Positions 8,229 through 16,847 of a stretch of DNA of 48,779 nt are shown here, piece after piece. The stretch's first letter is position 1. Every line of letters starts with the position of its first letter. Source of the DNA: Actinomycetes bacterium. GTDB lineage: Bacteria > Actinomycetota > Actinomycetes > Propionibacteriales > Propionibacteriaceae. The DNA lies in assembly GCA_021781735.1 (NCBI GenBank), contig JAJXWF010000005.1, positions 1-48,779 on the forward strand. The letters run 5' to 3'. Below the pieces are notes generated by a model. It was not told where the DNA came from. It searched no databases and saw nothing but the letters and a program-made list of their open reading frames with translations. Made by a program: the position numbers and the translations under genes.

Positions 8229-8488
8229 TTATCCACAGGGCTTGTGGAGAAGTCCGCGACCCTTGTGGACCTCCCGCCCACGTGCCTGTGCACAGGTGGG
8301 GGAAAGTCTGTGGACGACTCGTTAACCTTCGACTGAATGCCTTCTGACTAGGAAGGATGATGACACGGAAATTCCCTCGCAATTGTGCGCGAATGCGCAT
8401 TGCCAGGGGTGTGGCCGACGGGCGAGGCTTGACATGACCCCGGGCTCAGGACTAAGTCGCGGCCGCCATCCACATCGGCTGTGGATAT
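8229..8488. promoter_or_regulatory. Cluster of DnaA-box-like sequences upstream of dnaB
   Basis: One perfect DnaA box, TTATCCACA, lies at 8229-8237. Eight-of-nine matches in the opposite orientation are at 8243-8251, 8309-8317 and 8480-8488, and weaker matches at 8264-8272 and 8466-8474. ATCCACA (8468-8474) and TGTGGAT (8480-8486) form an inverted repeat with a 5-bp spacer. A 12-bp palindrome CCTGTGCACAGG lies at 8285-8296. The gap of about 500 bp between dnaB and csoR holds no gene. DnaA could bind here to regulate dnaB or for titration; without dnaA/dnaN it is not claimed as oriC. Confidence 0.6.
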
Positions 8489-8539
8489 CCGGGAGTCCCT
8501 GCGCGCCGGCCGCAGGAGGCCGACCCCCCCGCGATCCAC

Positions 8540-8556
8540 ATACCCATAGGGGGTAT
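8540..8556. promoter_or_regulatory. CsoR-type copper operator
   Basis: ATACCCATAGGGGGTAT is an inverted repeat (TACCC...GGGTA) closely resembling known CsoR operators, which have G/C-rich runs flanked by TA. It lies 22 bp upstream of the chosen csoR start and would let Cu(I)-free CsoR repress csoR-copZ-copA. Confidence 0.8.
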
Positions 8557-8578
8557 GGTGGGCTTCGAGGTGAAAGCC

Positions 8579-8974
8579 ATGACAGACCACGATGTGACCA
8601 CCCCGATCGACGACCTCGAGGCGGTGGAGCCGGACGTTCGGCGACCCGGGTCCGACCCGGGCCCGGCGGCCTGCTGCGTCCCGGTGAGCCGGCCCCCGGG
8701 CTATCTCGACAACAAGCAGGCGCACCTGCGCCGGCTGCGCCGCATCGAGGGCCAGACCCGTGGCCTGCAGCGGATGATCGAGAACGACGAGTACTGCATC
8801 GACGTGCTCACCCAGATCTCCGCCGTCACGAGCGCCCTCAAGTCGGTGTCGCTGCTACTGCTCGAGGAACACCTCAACCATTGCGTCGCCCACGCCGTGC
8901 AGAACGGGGGCGAGGAGGCCGATGCGAAGCTCGCCGAGGCCAACGCCGCGATCGCCCGACTGCTGCGCTCATGA
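8579..8974 (+). CDS. csoR: Copper-sensing transcriptional repressor CsoR
   Basis: A 131-residue all-helical repressor of the CsoR/RcnR family that leaves DNA when it binds Cu(I). The sensor triad is Cys73 (EYCIDVLTQI), His98 and Cys102 (EEHLNHC), with the same 25- and 4-residue spacing as CsoR of Mycobacterium tuberculosis. The core begins at about residue 45 (NKQAHLRRLRRIEGQTRG). The preceding 40 residues are an extension with a vicinal Cys-Cys at 32-33. The ATG at 8579 has CGAGG eight bases upstream; an in-frame ATG at 8555 lies in the operator and would be leaderless. First gene of the copper operon. Confidence 0.93.
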   Translation: MTDHDVTTPIDDLEAVEPDVRRPGSDPGPAACCVPVSRPPGYLDNKQAHLRRLRRIEGQTRGLQRMIENDEYCIDVLTQISAVTSALKSVSLLLLEEHLNHCVAHAVQNGGEEADAKLAEANAAIARLLRS

Positions 8975-9048
8975 ACCGACCGGGCGGGCGCCGCGGCGTC
9001 CGGCCCGATCCCCAGACTCCGGCAACACCCCAACAACAAGGAGAAACG

Positions 9049-9258
9049 ATGGAGAACACCTACAGCGTCCAGGGCATGACCTGCAACCACTGCGTGCACG
9101 CGGTCACCGAGGAGGTCTCGGCGATCCCGGGCGTCGATTCCGTGCAGGTCAGCCTCGAAAAGTCATCGATGGTCGTCACGAGCCCCCACCCGATCGACTT
9201 CGAGGCGATCAGGGCGGCCGTCTCCGAGGCCGGTGAGTACACCGTGCAGTCCGCCTGA
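9049..9258 (+). CDS. copZ: Copper chaperone CopZ (heavy-metal-associated domain)
   Basis: A 69-residue cytosolic HMA-domain protein with the Cu(I) motif GMTCNHC at residues 9-15 and the usual beta-alpha-beta-beta-alpha-beta pattern. It carries Cu(I) to the exporter encoded next. The ATG is preceded by AAGGAG. It lies 74 bp after csoR and 93 bp before copA. Confidence 0.93.
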   Translation: MENTYSVQGMTCNHCVHAVTEEVSAIPGVDSVQVSLEKSSMVVTSPHPIDFEAIRAAVSEAGEYTVQSA

Positions 9259-9275
9259 CATCCGCATCCCACCTG

Positions 9276-9307
9276 CGGGGACGCCGATCGCTCGACCGGT
9301 GTCCCCG
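9276..9307 (+). other. Intercistronic hairpin between copZ and copA
   Basis: Inverted repeat CGGGGAC / GTCCCCG with an 18-base loop in the 93-bp gap. It could protect the abundant copZ message or reduce read-through to copA. There is no T-tract, and function is inferred from position. Confidence 0.4.
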
Positions 9308-9351
9308 TGGGCGGACCCTCCACCGTTCGCCCACACTTCGCGCGAGAGACC

Positions 9352-11643
9352 ATGACCACCACATCGAGCAACACCACCCCGACGCTGCCAGGCGTCCCCA
9401 CCACCGTGTCGGCGGCCGCCCGCCGCGCTCTCGACCTCGACATCCAGGGCATGACCTGCGCCTCCTGCGCCGCCCGGATCGAGAAGAAGCTCAACAAGCT
9501 CGACGGCGTCCACGCCAGCGTCAACTACGCCACCGAAAAGGCGCACGTCATGGTTCCGGCCGGCGTGTCGATCGAGCAGCTCATCGACGTCGTGAAGAAC
9601 ACCGGCTACGGCGCCACCGAGCCCGAACCCGAAGCCGAGCAGGTCGACCATTCGGTCGCACTGCGTCGTCGGCTCATCGTCGCCGCAGTGCTCGCCGTGC
9701 CGGTGGTGCTGTTCAGCATGGTGCCGCCGCTGCAGTTCGACGGGTGGCAGTGGGTGTCCCTGGTGCTCGCGACCCCCGTGGTCTGGTGGTCGGGCATCGG
9801 CTTCCACCGCTCCGCCTGGGTCAACGCCCGTCACGGCGCCACCACCATGGACACCCTGATCTCGGTCGGTACCGCCACCGCCTACCTGTGGAGCGTGTAT
9901 TCCATGCTCTTCGGCACCGCCGGACGCCTCGGTCTGCGGCACGACTTCTCGCTGCACCTCATGCGCACCGACCCGACCGGCAACGTCTACTTCGAGGCCG
10001 CCGTCGGCATCATCACGTTCATCCTGCTCGGCCGCTACATCGAGGCGCGGTCGCGCCGTCGGGCCGGGTCGGCGCTCGAGGCGCTGCTGGCGATGGGCGC
10101 CGACGAGGTGACGGTGGTCGTCCCCGGCGGCGAGGAGACCTGGCCGATCCAGCAGCTGCGCGTCGGTGACGTGTTCCTCGTGCGACCGGGCCAGAAGGTC
10201 GCCACCGACGGCGAGGTCGTCGACGGACGCTCCGCCGTCGACGCGTCCCTGGTCACCGGCGAGTCCGTGCCGGTCGACGTCCAGGTGGGCGACGCCGTCG
10301 TCGGCGGCTCGGTCAACACCACCGGCCTGCTCCGGGTGCGCGCCACCGCCGTTGGCGCCGATACCCAGCTGGCCACCATCGCCCACCTCGTCGAGGCCGC
10401 ACAGACCGGCAAGGCGAACGCGCAACGCCTCGCCGACAAGGTGTCGGGCATCTTCGTGCCGGTCGTCATCGCCGTGTCGATCCTCACCCTCATCGTCTGG
10501 CTGATCGCCGGATACGGTTTCGGCTTCGCGCTGAGCGCGGCGATCGCGGTGCTGATCATCGCCTGCCCTTGCGCGCTCGGCCTCGCCACCCCCACGGCCC
10601 TGCTCGCCGGCACCGGCCGGGGCGCCCAACTCGGCATCTTCATCGCGGGGCCCGAGGCGCTCGAACGGGCCAGGGACATCTCCACAGTGCTGCTCGACAA
10701 GACCGGCACTCTCACTACTGGGCGCATGTCGTTGGCGTCGTTCGCCGTCGCCGACGGCGAGGACCCGGCTCGGGTGCGGGCGAGGCTCTCGGCGCTTGAG
10801 GGTGCGTCACACCACCCGGTCGCCCGAGCCATCGTCACCGGCCTCGCCGCCGCCGCCGACCCCGCCGTCACCGGCCTCACCGAGCTGCCGGGCCGCGGCG
10901 TCCGTGGGGAGTTGGCCGACGGCGTGCCCGTGTTCGCCGGGTCGCCTCGGATGCTCGAGGAGCAGCAGGTCGAGGTGCCGGAGTCCCTGCGGGATGCGCT
11001 GCGGGAGGGATTGGCGGCCGGGGCGTCCCCCGTGCTCGTCGGCTGGGACGGTGTGGCCCGGGGCCTCGCGTTCGTGACCGACACGATCAAGCCCGGTGTG
11101 CCGGCGGCCCTGCAGCGACTGCGCGACCTCGGGCTCCGGCTGGTCATGGTCACCGGCGACAACGAGGCCGCCGCCCGGCACCTCGCCGACGAGATCGGGT
11201 CCGGCGCCGACGGGCGTCCGCTCATCGACGATGTCCGCGCGGGCGTGTTGCCCGAGCAGAAGCTCGCCGAGGTCACGGCCGTCCAGCAGTCCGGACGCCA
11301 GGTGGCGATGGTGGGCGACGGGGTCAACGACGCCGCGGCGCTCGCGGCCGCCGACCTCGGCATCGCGATGGGGGAGGGCACCGACGCGGCCCGCGCGGCG
11401 TCCGACATCACCGTGCTGCACGACGACCTCGGCCTGGTCGCCGACGCCGTCCGGCTGTCGCGCCGAACGCTCGGCACGATCAAGGCCAACCTGTTCTGGG
11501 CCTTCGCCTACAACGTGGTCGCGATCCCGATCGCCGCATTCGGACTGCTCAACCCGATGATCGCGGGCGCGGCGATGGCCTTCAGCTCCGTGTTCGTCGT
11601 GATGAACTCGGTGCGCCTCACGAGGTTCCAGGTGACCCGGTGA
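9352..11643 (+). CDS. copA: Cu(I)-exporting P1B-type ATPase
   Basis: A 763-residue membrane ATPase that pumps Cu(I) out of the cytoplasm. An N-terminal HMA domain carries GMTCASC near residue 35. Membrane helices follow, with the transport motif CPC in IIACPCALGLATPTALLAG. The actuator domain has VTGES, the phosphorylation site is DKTGTLTTG, the nucleotide domain has SHHP, and the hinge is GDGVNDAAALAAADLGIAMG. The CPC plus the C-terminal NxV and MNSVR-type residues fit the CopA (Cu+) group. The start at 9352 (MTTTSSNT) has only a weak GAGAG site; a 15-codon upstream extension is possible. Copper-induced with csoR and copZ. Confidence 0.95.
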   Translation: MTTTSSNTTPTLPGVPTTVSAAARRALDLDIQGMTCASCAARIEKKLNKLDGVHASVNYATEKAHVMVPAGVSIEQLIDVVKNTGYGATEPEPEAEQVDHSVALRRRLIVAAVLAVPVVLFSMVPPLQFDGWQWVSLVLATPVVWWSGIGFHRSAWVNARHGATTMDTLISVGTATAYLWSVYSMLFGTAGRLGLRHDFSLHLMRTDPTGNVYFEAAVGIITFILLGRYIEARSRRRAGSALEALLAMGADEVTVVVPGGEETWPIQQLRVGDVFLVRPGQKVATDGEVVDGRSAVDASLVTGESVPVDVQVGDAVVGGSVNTTGLLRVRATAVGADTQLATIAHLVEAAQTGKANAQRLADKVSGIFVPVVIAVSILTLIVWLIAGYGFGFALSAAIAVLIIACPCALGLATPTALLAGTGRGAQLGIFIAGPEALERARDISTVLLDKTGTLTTGRMSLASFAVADGEDPARVRARLSALEGASHHPVARAIVTGLAAAADPAVTGLTELPGRGVRGELADGVPVFAGSPRMLEEQQVEVPESLRDALREGLAAGASPVLVGWDGVARGLAFVTDTIKPGVPAALQRLRDLGLRLVMVTGDNEAAARHLADEIGSGADGRPLIDDVRAGVLPEQKLAEVTAVQQSGRQVAMVGDGVNDAAALAAADLGIAMGEGTDAARAASDITVLHDDLGLVADAVRLSRRTLGTIKANLFWAFAYNVVAIPIAAFGLLNPMIAGAAMAFSSVFVVMNSVRLTRFQVTR

Positions 11644-11666
11644 GGCCGACCGTCCCCTGACGCGCG

Positions 11667-11700
11667 GATCCCCGGCCCGAACGCGGGCGGGTATCCGGGG
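11667..11700 (+). terminator. Possible terminator after copA
   Basis: CCCCGG pairs with CCGGGG, with an inner CCCG/CGGG pairing and a small bulge, 24 bases past the copA stop. No T-run follows, so the call rests on stem and position. Confidence 0.4.
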
Positions 11701-12073
11701 CGTTGAGCACGTCGGCTGCGCCGTCCCCGCGCCGGCCTGCAAGAGGGCGTGGATCCGTGGTTTGCCGGAGCTCGGTGGCCGGCGAAATCTGCGCCTCAGC
11801 CGGCCATGGCGACGAGGCGGAGTCCCGTTGGCTGGCGATCTCTGCCGATTCGGCGTCGGGATCGCCAGCAGCAGCAGCGTTCGCCAGCAACTTCGTCGGG
11901 ATCGCCAGCAACTCAGCGGACGTCAAGCCATGCCGGGCCCCGACGGCCCCGCCTGGCGCGGCACCGCTCCACGACGCCCTCGCTGCCACGCCTGCCGGGA
12001 CGCCGGGGCCGGGACCGCCGGGCCGGGACCGCCGGGCCGGGACGCCGGGCCGGGACGCTGGGGGCCGGGGGTG
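11701..12073. other. Gene-free interval between copA and DHOD-like gene, with short tandem repeats
   Basis: No convincing coding frame is present between these convergent genes. Three roughly 20-bp units begin TCGCCAGCA at 11862, 11881 and 11902, and the 16-mer GTCGGGATCGCCAGCA occurs at 11855 and 11895. A second array at 12006-12059 has four 13-14-bp units of GGGCCGGGACCGCC type. These look like slippage products; no function is recognised. Confidence 0.6.
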
Positions 12074-13084
12074 TCAGCGTCCGTAGACCTGCTTGGCGCG
12101 TTCGAGCGCGGCGACGTAGCCTGCGCGCTCGTACTCGTCGGCATGCACGCCGGTGGGCACGGCGAGCATGCCGCGGGCCTTGTCGAGGGTGAGGCTCTTG
12201 CGCTCGAGCCACTCCGCGAGCCCGTCGATGAGAACCTGGGCGTGCCCGGCCCCATGGCGCACGAGCGATGAGGTGGTCATCACGACATCGGCGCCCGCCA
12301 GCACGTACTTGATGACATCGTCGGGCGTCTCGACGCCGCTCGTCGCGGCCAGCGACGCCCGCAGCCGTCCGCGCAGGGTGGCGATCCAGGTGCGGGGCAG
12401 CCGAGCGTCGTCGGGGTGCGACAGGGTCACACCGGGCACCACCGTCACCCGCTCGATGTCGATGTCGGGCTGCAGGAACCGGTTGAACAGCACGAGACCG
12501 TCGACGCCGGCGCGGTCGAGGGCGGCGGCGACATGCCCGACGGAACTGAAGTAGGGAGACAGCTTCACCGCCACCGGGACCGAGACGGACTCTTTGACCG
12601 ACAGGGCGATCTCGAGATGGCGGTCGTCGATCTCGGGCCCGCTGACGCTCATGTCACCGGGAACCATGTAGATGTTCAGCTCGATCGCCGCCGCGCCGGC
12701 GTCCTGCATGCGGCGGGCTGTGTCGACCCAGCCGCCCCGGGTGGCTCCGTTGATGCTGCCGATGATCGGCACGTCGACCGCGGCCGCACCCCGTTCGATG
12801 AGGTTGAGGTAGTGCTTGGTGACGCCCTCCTCGACCGACGGCAGATCCGGGAAGTAGCTCAGCGCCTCGGCGTACGAATCGGCGTGCAGGTCTCCCAGGT
12901 TCTGCAGGCGCGCCGACTCGCGGCGCACCTCCTCCTCGAACAGGGAGTACATGACCACGGCCCCGACGCCACCATCGGCCAGCGCCGTGATCCCGTCGAC
13001 GCTCTGTTGCAGCGGTCCCGCGGAGGCCACCACCGGGCATCGCAGGTCGAGCCCCAGGTAGCGGGTGCTCAGGTCGATAGCCAT
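12074..13084 (-). CDS. Dihydroorotate dehydrogenase-like flavoprotein
   Basis: A 336-residue predicted FMN-dependent TIM-barrel protein of the dihydroorotate dehydrogenase/PreA superfamily. Recognisable pieces are the N-terminal CPVVASAGPLQQ strand, the AAAIELNIYM segment, the SVPVAVKLSPYF segment and the C-terminal GADVVMTTSSLVRHG phosphate-binding region. It is not an obvious pyrimidine-operon PyrD. It is the third gene of an operon behind a GltD-like flavoprotein and PFOR, resembling the DHOD-like proteins annotated beside such enzymes. ATG at 13084 has GAGGAG six bases upstream; the adjoining GTG is less well spaced. The substrate is unknown; an electron-transfer or PreA-like reductase role is inference. 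Confidence 0.8.
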   Translation of the reverse strand: MAIDLSTRYLGLDLRCPVVASAGPLQQSVDGITALADGGVGAVVMYSLFEEEVRRESARLQNLGDLHADSYAEALSYFPDLPSVEEGVTKHYLNLIERGAAAVDVPIIGSINGATRGGWVDTARRMQDAGAAAIELNIYMVPGDMSVSGPEIDDRHLEIALSVKESVSVPVAVKLSPYFSSVGHVAAALDRAGVDGLVLFNRFLQPDIDIERVTVVPGVTLSHPDDARLPRTWIATLRGRLRASLAATSGVETPDDVIKYVLAGADVVMTTSSLVRHGAGHAQVLIDGLAEWLERKSLTLDKARGMLAVPTGVHADEYERAGYVAALERAKQVYGR

Positions 13085-13124
13085 CACCGTCTCCTCATCA
13101 CTTCGTGCTCATCGGTCCCGGCAC

Positions 13125-16100
13125 TCACGGCCGGTGCGGACGGGCGCCCGCGCGGGCGCTGGCGAACGCCTCGGCAGGCTGCGCCGCCATCTGTTCGTAC
13201 TCTTTCCACCGCCGGCCCACCTGCTCCTGGGCGAGCCCGAGCAAGCGCTCGGCCTCGTCGGGGTCGGCGTTCTGCAGCATGCGGAACCGCAGTTCGGCGC
13301 TGTGGTAGTCGCGGAGCGACAGCCGCGGACGCGGCGAATCGAGCAGGAACGGCACGCCGCCGGCGTCCCTCAGGATCGGGTTGTACCGCATGAGCGGCCA
13401 GTGGCCGGAGTTCACGGCCTTGTACTGCTGGTCGAGGCCCTTGCGCATGTCGATGCCGTGGGCGATGCAGTGGCTGTAGGCCAGGATCAGGCTCGGGCCG
13501 TCGTAGGACTCGGCCTCGCGGAACGCCTTGAGCGTCTGCTGCGGGTCGGCGCCCATCGCCACGCGGGCCACGTAGACGTTGCCGTAGGCGATGGCCTGCA
13601 GGGCGAGGTCCTTCTTGCCGGTCGTCTTGCCCGCCGCGGCGAACTTCGCCACGGCTCCCATCGGCGTCGACTTGCTGCTCTGGCCGCCGGTGTTGGAGTA
13701 GACCTCGGTGTCGAGCACGAGCACGTTGACGTTGCGTCCGGACGCGAGCACGTGGTCGAGACCGCCCGAGCCGATGTCGTAGGCCCAGCCGTCGCCGCCG
13801 ACGATCCACACCGAACGGCGCAGCAGGTGGTCGGCCACCGAGCGGAGGTCGTCGACCTCCGGTCCGTGGAGCTCGGCGAGGCGGGCCCTCAGCCGCTTCA
13901 CCCGCTCCGACTGGTCGGCCAAGTCGCTCTCGCGCCGCTGCGGCGCGGTGAGCAGGCCGTCGACCAGATCGTCGTCACCGATGGCGTCGCGCAGCTGCGA
14001 CAACCGCTCCCGCGCCAGGTTGGAGTGCAGGTCGGCCGCCAGTCGCAGCCCCAGACCGAATTCGGCGTTGTCTTCGAACAACGAGTTCGACCAGGCCGGG
14101 CCGCGTCCGTCGGCGTTCTTCGCCCACGGCGTGGTCGGCAGGTTGCCACCGTAGATGGACGAGCAGCCGGTGGCGTTGGCCACGGTGGCCCGATCGCCGA
14201 ACAGCTGGGTGAGCAGCTTGAGGTAGGGCGTCTCGCCGCACCCGGAGCAGGCCCCGCTGAACTCGAACAGCGGTTGCAGGAACTGCGTGCCGCGGACCGT
14301 GCCGAAGTCGACCCGGGACCGGTCGTTGATCGGGATCTGCTCGAAGAACCCCACGTTGGCGCGCTGGTCGGAGCGGTCGAGCACCGGCGCGAGGTTGATC
14401 GCGCGGCGGCTCGGCTGGCCGATCGGCTGAACCGGGCACGCCTCGACGCACAGGCCGCAGCCGGTACAGTCCTCGGCGTACACCTGCAGGGTGTAGCGCG
14501 AGTCGGGCAGGCCGGTCGCGTCAAGCGCGGCCGACTCGAAGGTCGCGGGAGCACCCTCCAACGCGGCGCTGGAATAGTACTTGCTGCGGATCACGGCGTG
14601 CGGGCAGACGAACGAGCAGTTGCCGCACTGGATGCACGACTCGGGATCCCACACGGCGACCACGTCGCTGATGTTGCGCTTCTCGTACTGCGTGGTGCCG
14701 CTCGGGTAGGACCCGTCGACCGGCAGCGCCGAGACCGGCAGCTTGTCGCCCTGGCCGGCGAGCATCCGTGCGGTGACGTTGCGGACGAACTCCGGCGCGC
14801 TGTCGGGTACCGGAGCCAGCAGTTCGACACCCGACCCGACCGTATCGGGGATCTCGACCTTGAAAAGGTGGGCCAGCGACGCGTCGACCGCCTCGTGGTT
14901 CTTGTGCACGATGTCCATCGACTTCTTGCCGTAGGTTTTGGTGATCGCCGCCTTGACCTTCTCGATCGCCTGGTCGCGCGGGAGGACGCCGGAGATCGCG
15001 AAGAAGCAGGTCTGCAGCACCGTGTTGGTGCGGCGGCCGAGGCCCACCTCCCGGGCGACCGAGTTGGCGTCGATGACGTAGAGATCGATCCCGAGATCGA
15101 GGATGCGCTGCTGCATGGTCTCGGGCAGGTGCTGCCACACCTCGTTGGCGGGGTAGGGGGAGTTGATCAGCAGGGTGGTGCCCGGCCTGGCGTACTCGAG
15201 CACGCACATGCGCTCGATGATGCTCCAGTGGTGGCAGCCGATGAACCCGGCCTTGTTCACGAGGTAGGGCGCCTGGATCGGCTTCGGCCCGAACCGCAGG
15301 TGGGACACGGTCTGCGATCCCGACTTCTTCGAGTCGTAGACGAAGTAGCCCTGGGCGTAGGTGCCCCCCGAACTGCCGAGGATCTTGATCGTGTTCTTGT
15401 TCGCCCCGACGGTGCCGTCGGACCCGAGACCGTAGAACACGGCGCGCAGGGTGGCCGGATCCTCGATGTCGAGGTCGGCGTCGTAGTCGAGGCTCAGGTG
15501 GGTGACGTCGTCGATGATGCCGACAGTGAACCGCGGACGCGGCTTGTCCTTGGCCAGTTCGTCGAAGATGCCGACGACCATGGCCGGGGTGAACTCCTTC
15601 GACGACAGGCCGTAGCGTCCGCCGATGACCCGCGGCATGGAGTCCCGAGCGCCGTTCGACAGGGCCTCGCCCAGCGCGCTGACCACGTCGAGGAACAGCG
15701 GCTCGCCGCCGGAGCCGGGCTCCTTGGTGCGGTCGAGCACCGCGACCCGCCGTGCCGACGCCGGGATCGCCGCGAGCAGCGCCTCGGTCGGGAACGGCCG
15801 GTAGAGACGCACCTGCACCACACCGACCTTGGCGCCCTGCCGGTTGAGGTGTTCGACGGTCTGCACGGCCGTCTGCGCCCCGGAACCCATCACCACGACG
15901 ACACTCTCGGCCTGGGGATCGCCGTAGTAGTCGACCAGGTGGTACTGGCGTCCGGTGTGGCCGGCGAAGCGGTCCATCACCTTCTGCACGACGCTCGGCG
16001 TCCACGCGTAGAACGAGTTGACGGTTTCGCGCGACTGGAAGTAGGTGTCGGGGTTCTGCGCGGTGCCGCGGATGAACGGGTTCTCGGGCGACAGGGCCCG

Positions 16101-16847
16101 GGCGCGGTGCTCCTGGAGCAGCGTCGCCGGCACCATCGCGTGCAGCACCTCGTCACTGAGCCGCTCCAGGGTGTTCAGCTCGTGGCTGGTGCGGAACCCG
16201 TCGAAGAAGTGCACGAACGGAATGCGCGTGTGCATCGTCGACACCTGGGCGATGAGGGCCATGTCGTGGGCCTCCTGCACCGACGCCGACGCCAGCAGCG
16301 CGACACCGGTCTGGCGCACGGCCATGACGTCCTGGTGGTCGCCGAAGATCGACAGACCCTGCGCGGCCAGCGAGCGGGCCGCGACGTGGAACACGGTGCT
16401 GGTGAGCTCGCCGGCGATCTTGTACAGGTTCGGGATCATCAGCAGCAGGCCCTGGGAGGCGGTGAAAGTGGTGCACATGGCACCGCCCTGCAGCGCCCCG
16501 TGCATGGCACCGGCGGCGCCGCCCTCGGACTGCATCTCGACGACGGTCGGCACCTGGCCCCAGATGTTGGGCCGGCCATGGGCCGCCCACTCGTCGGCCA
16601 GCTCTGCCATCGTCGACGACGGGGTGATCGGGTAGATCGAGCACAGCTCGTTGAGCCGGTAGGCCACATCGGCCGCGGCCTCGTTCCCGTCGACGATCAC
16701 GCGTTCGCCCGGGGTCACCGGGGTCTGGGGCTCGGGGGTGCCCGCCGGCTGGGCGAGCAGCCCCGCGACGCTCTCGGGCATCGGGCTGCTGGCCACCTCG
16801 GACAGGTCTTCGCTCCCGGGTACCTGGGTGGTGTAGTAGGTGGTCAT
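13125..16847 (-). CDS. nifJ: Pyruvate:ferredoxin (flavodoxin) oxidoreductase, homodimeric type
   Basis: A 1240-residue single-chain enzyme that oxidises pyruvate with CoA to acetyl-CoA and CO2, reducing ferredoxin or flavodoxin. Domain order is normal: the N-terminal pyrimidine-binding domain (YPITPSSTMAE, residues about 70-80), the gamma-type domain, and two [4Fe-4S] motifs (CIQCGNCSFVCPH and CTGCGLCVEACPV). The C-terminal TPP domain has CSGCGETPY, the proximal-cluster region ATGCSSIYGGN, and GDGWAYDIG through DTEVYSNTGGQSSKS. All cluster cysteines expected by eye are present. Its start overlaps the upstream gene's stop (ATGA), indicating coupled translation. In an organism with a cytochrome bd this suggests low-oxygen central metabolism. 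Confidence 0.96.
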   Translation of the reverse strand: MTTYYTTQVPGSEDLSEVASSPMPESVAGLLAQPAGTPEPQTPVTPGERVIVDGNEAAADVAYRLNELCSIYPITPSSTMAELADEWAAHGRPNIWGQVPTVVEMQSEGGAAGAMHGALQGGAMCTTFTASQGLLLMIPNLYKIAGELTSTVFHVAARSLAAQGLSIFGDHQDVMAVRQTGVALLASASVQEAHDMALIAQVSTMHTRIPFVHFFDGFRTSHELNTLERLSDEVLHAMVPATLLQEHRARALSPENPFIRGTAQNPDTYFQSRETVNSFYAWTPSVVQKVMDRFAGHTGRQYHLVDYYGDPQAESVVVVMGSGAQTAVQTVEHLNRQGAKVGVVQVRLYRPFPTEALLAAIPASARRVAVLDRTKEPGSGGEPLFLDVVSALGEALSNGARDSMPRVIGGRYGLSSKEFTPAMVVGIFDELAKDKPRPRFTVGIIDDVTHLSLDYDADLDIEDPATLRAVFYGLGSDGTVGANKNTIKILGSSGGTYAQGYFVYDSKKSGSQTVSHLRFGPKPIQAPYLVNKAGFIGCHHWSIIERMCVLEYARPGTTLLINSPYPANEVWQHLPETMQQRILDLGIDLYVIDANSVAREVGLGRRTNTVLQTCFFAISGVLPRDQAIEKVKAAITKTYGKKSMDIVHKNHEAVDASLAHLFKVEIPDTVGSGVELLAPVPDSAPEFVRNVTARMLAGQGDKLPVSALPVDGSYPSGTTQYEKRNISDVVAVWDPESCIQCGNCSFVCPHAVIRSKYYSSAALEGAPATFESAALDATGLPDSRYTLQVYAEDCTGCGLCVEACPVQPIGQPSRRAINLAPVLDRSDQRANVGFFEQIPINDRSRVDFGTVRGTQFLQPLFEFSGACSGCGETPYLKLLTQLFGDRATVANATGCSSIYGGNLPTTPWAKNADGRGPAWSNSLFEDNAEFGLGLRLAADLHSNLARERLSQLRDAIGDDDLVDGLLTAPQRRESDLADQSERVKRLRARLAELHGPEVDDLRSVADHLLRRSVWIVGGDGWAYDIGSGGLDHVLASGRNVNVLVLDTEVYSNTGGQSSKSTPMGAVAKFAAAGKTTGKKDLALQAIAYGNVYVARVAMGADPQQTLKAFREAESYDGPSLILAYSHCIAHGIDMRKGLDQQYKAVNSGHWPLMRYNPILRDAGGVPFLLDSPRPRLSLRDYHSAELRFRMLQNADPDEAERLLGLAQEQVGRRWKEYEQMAAQPAEAFASARAGARPHRP

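Noticed and set aside
8229-8488. oriC
   Set aside because: DnaA boxes are present but no dnaA, dnaN or AT-rich unwinding element is adjacent; synteny puts oriC outside the window.
11855-12059. CRISPR array
   Set aside because: Repeat units are 13-20 bp, adjoining, without unique spacers, and no cas genes are present.
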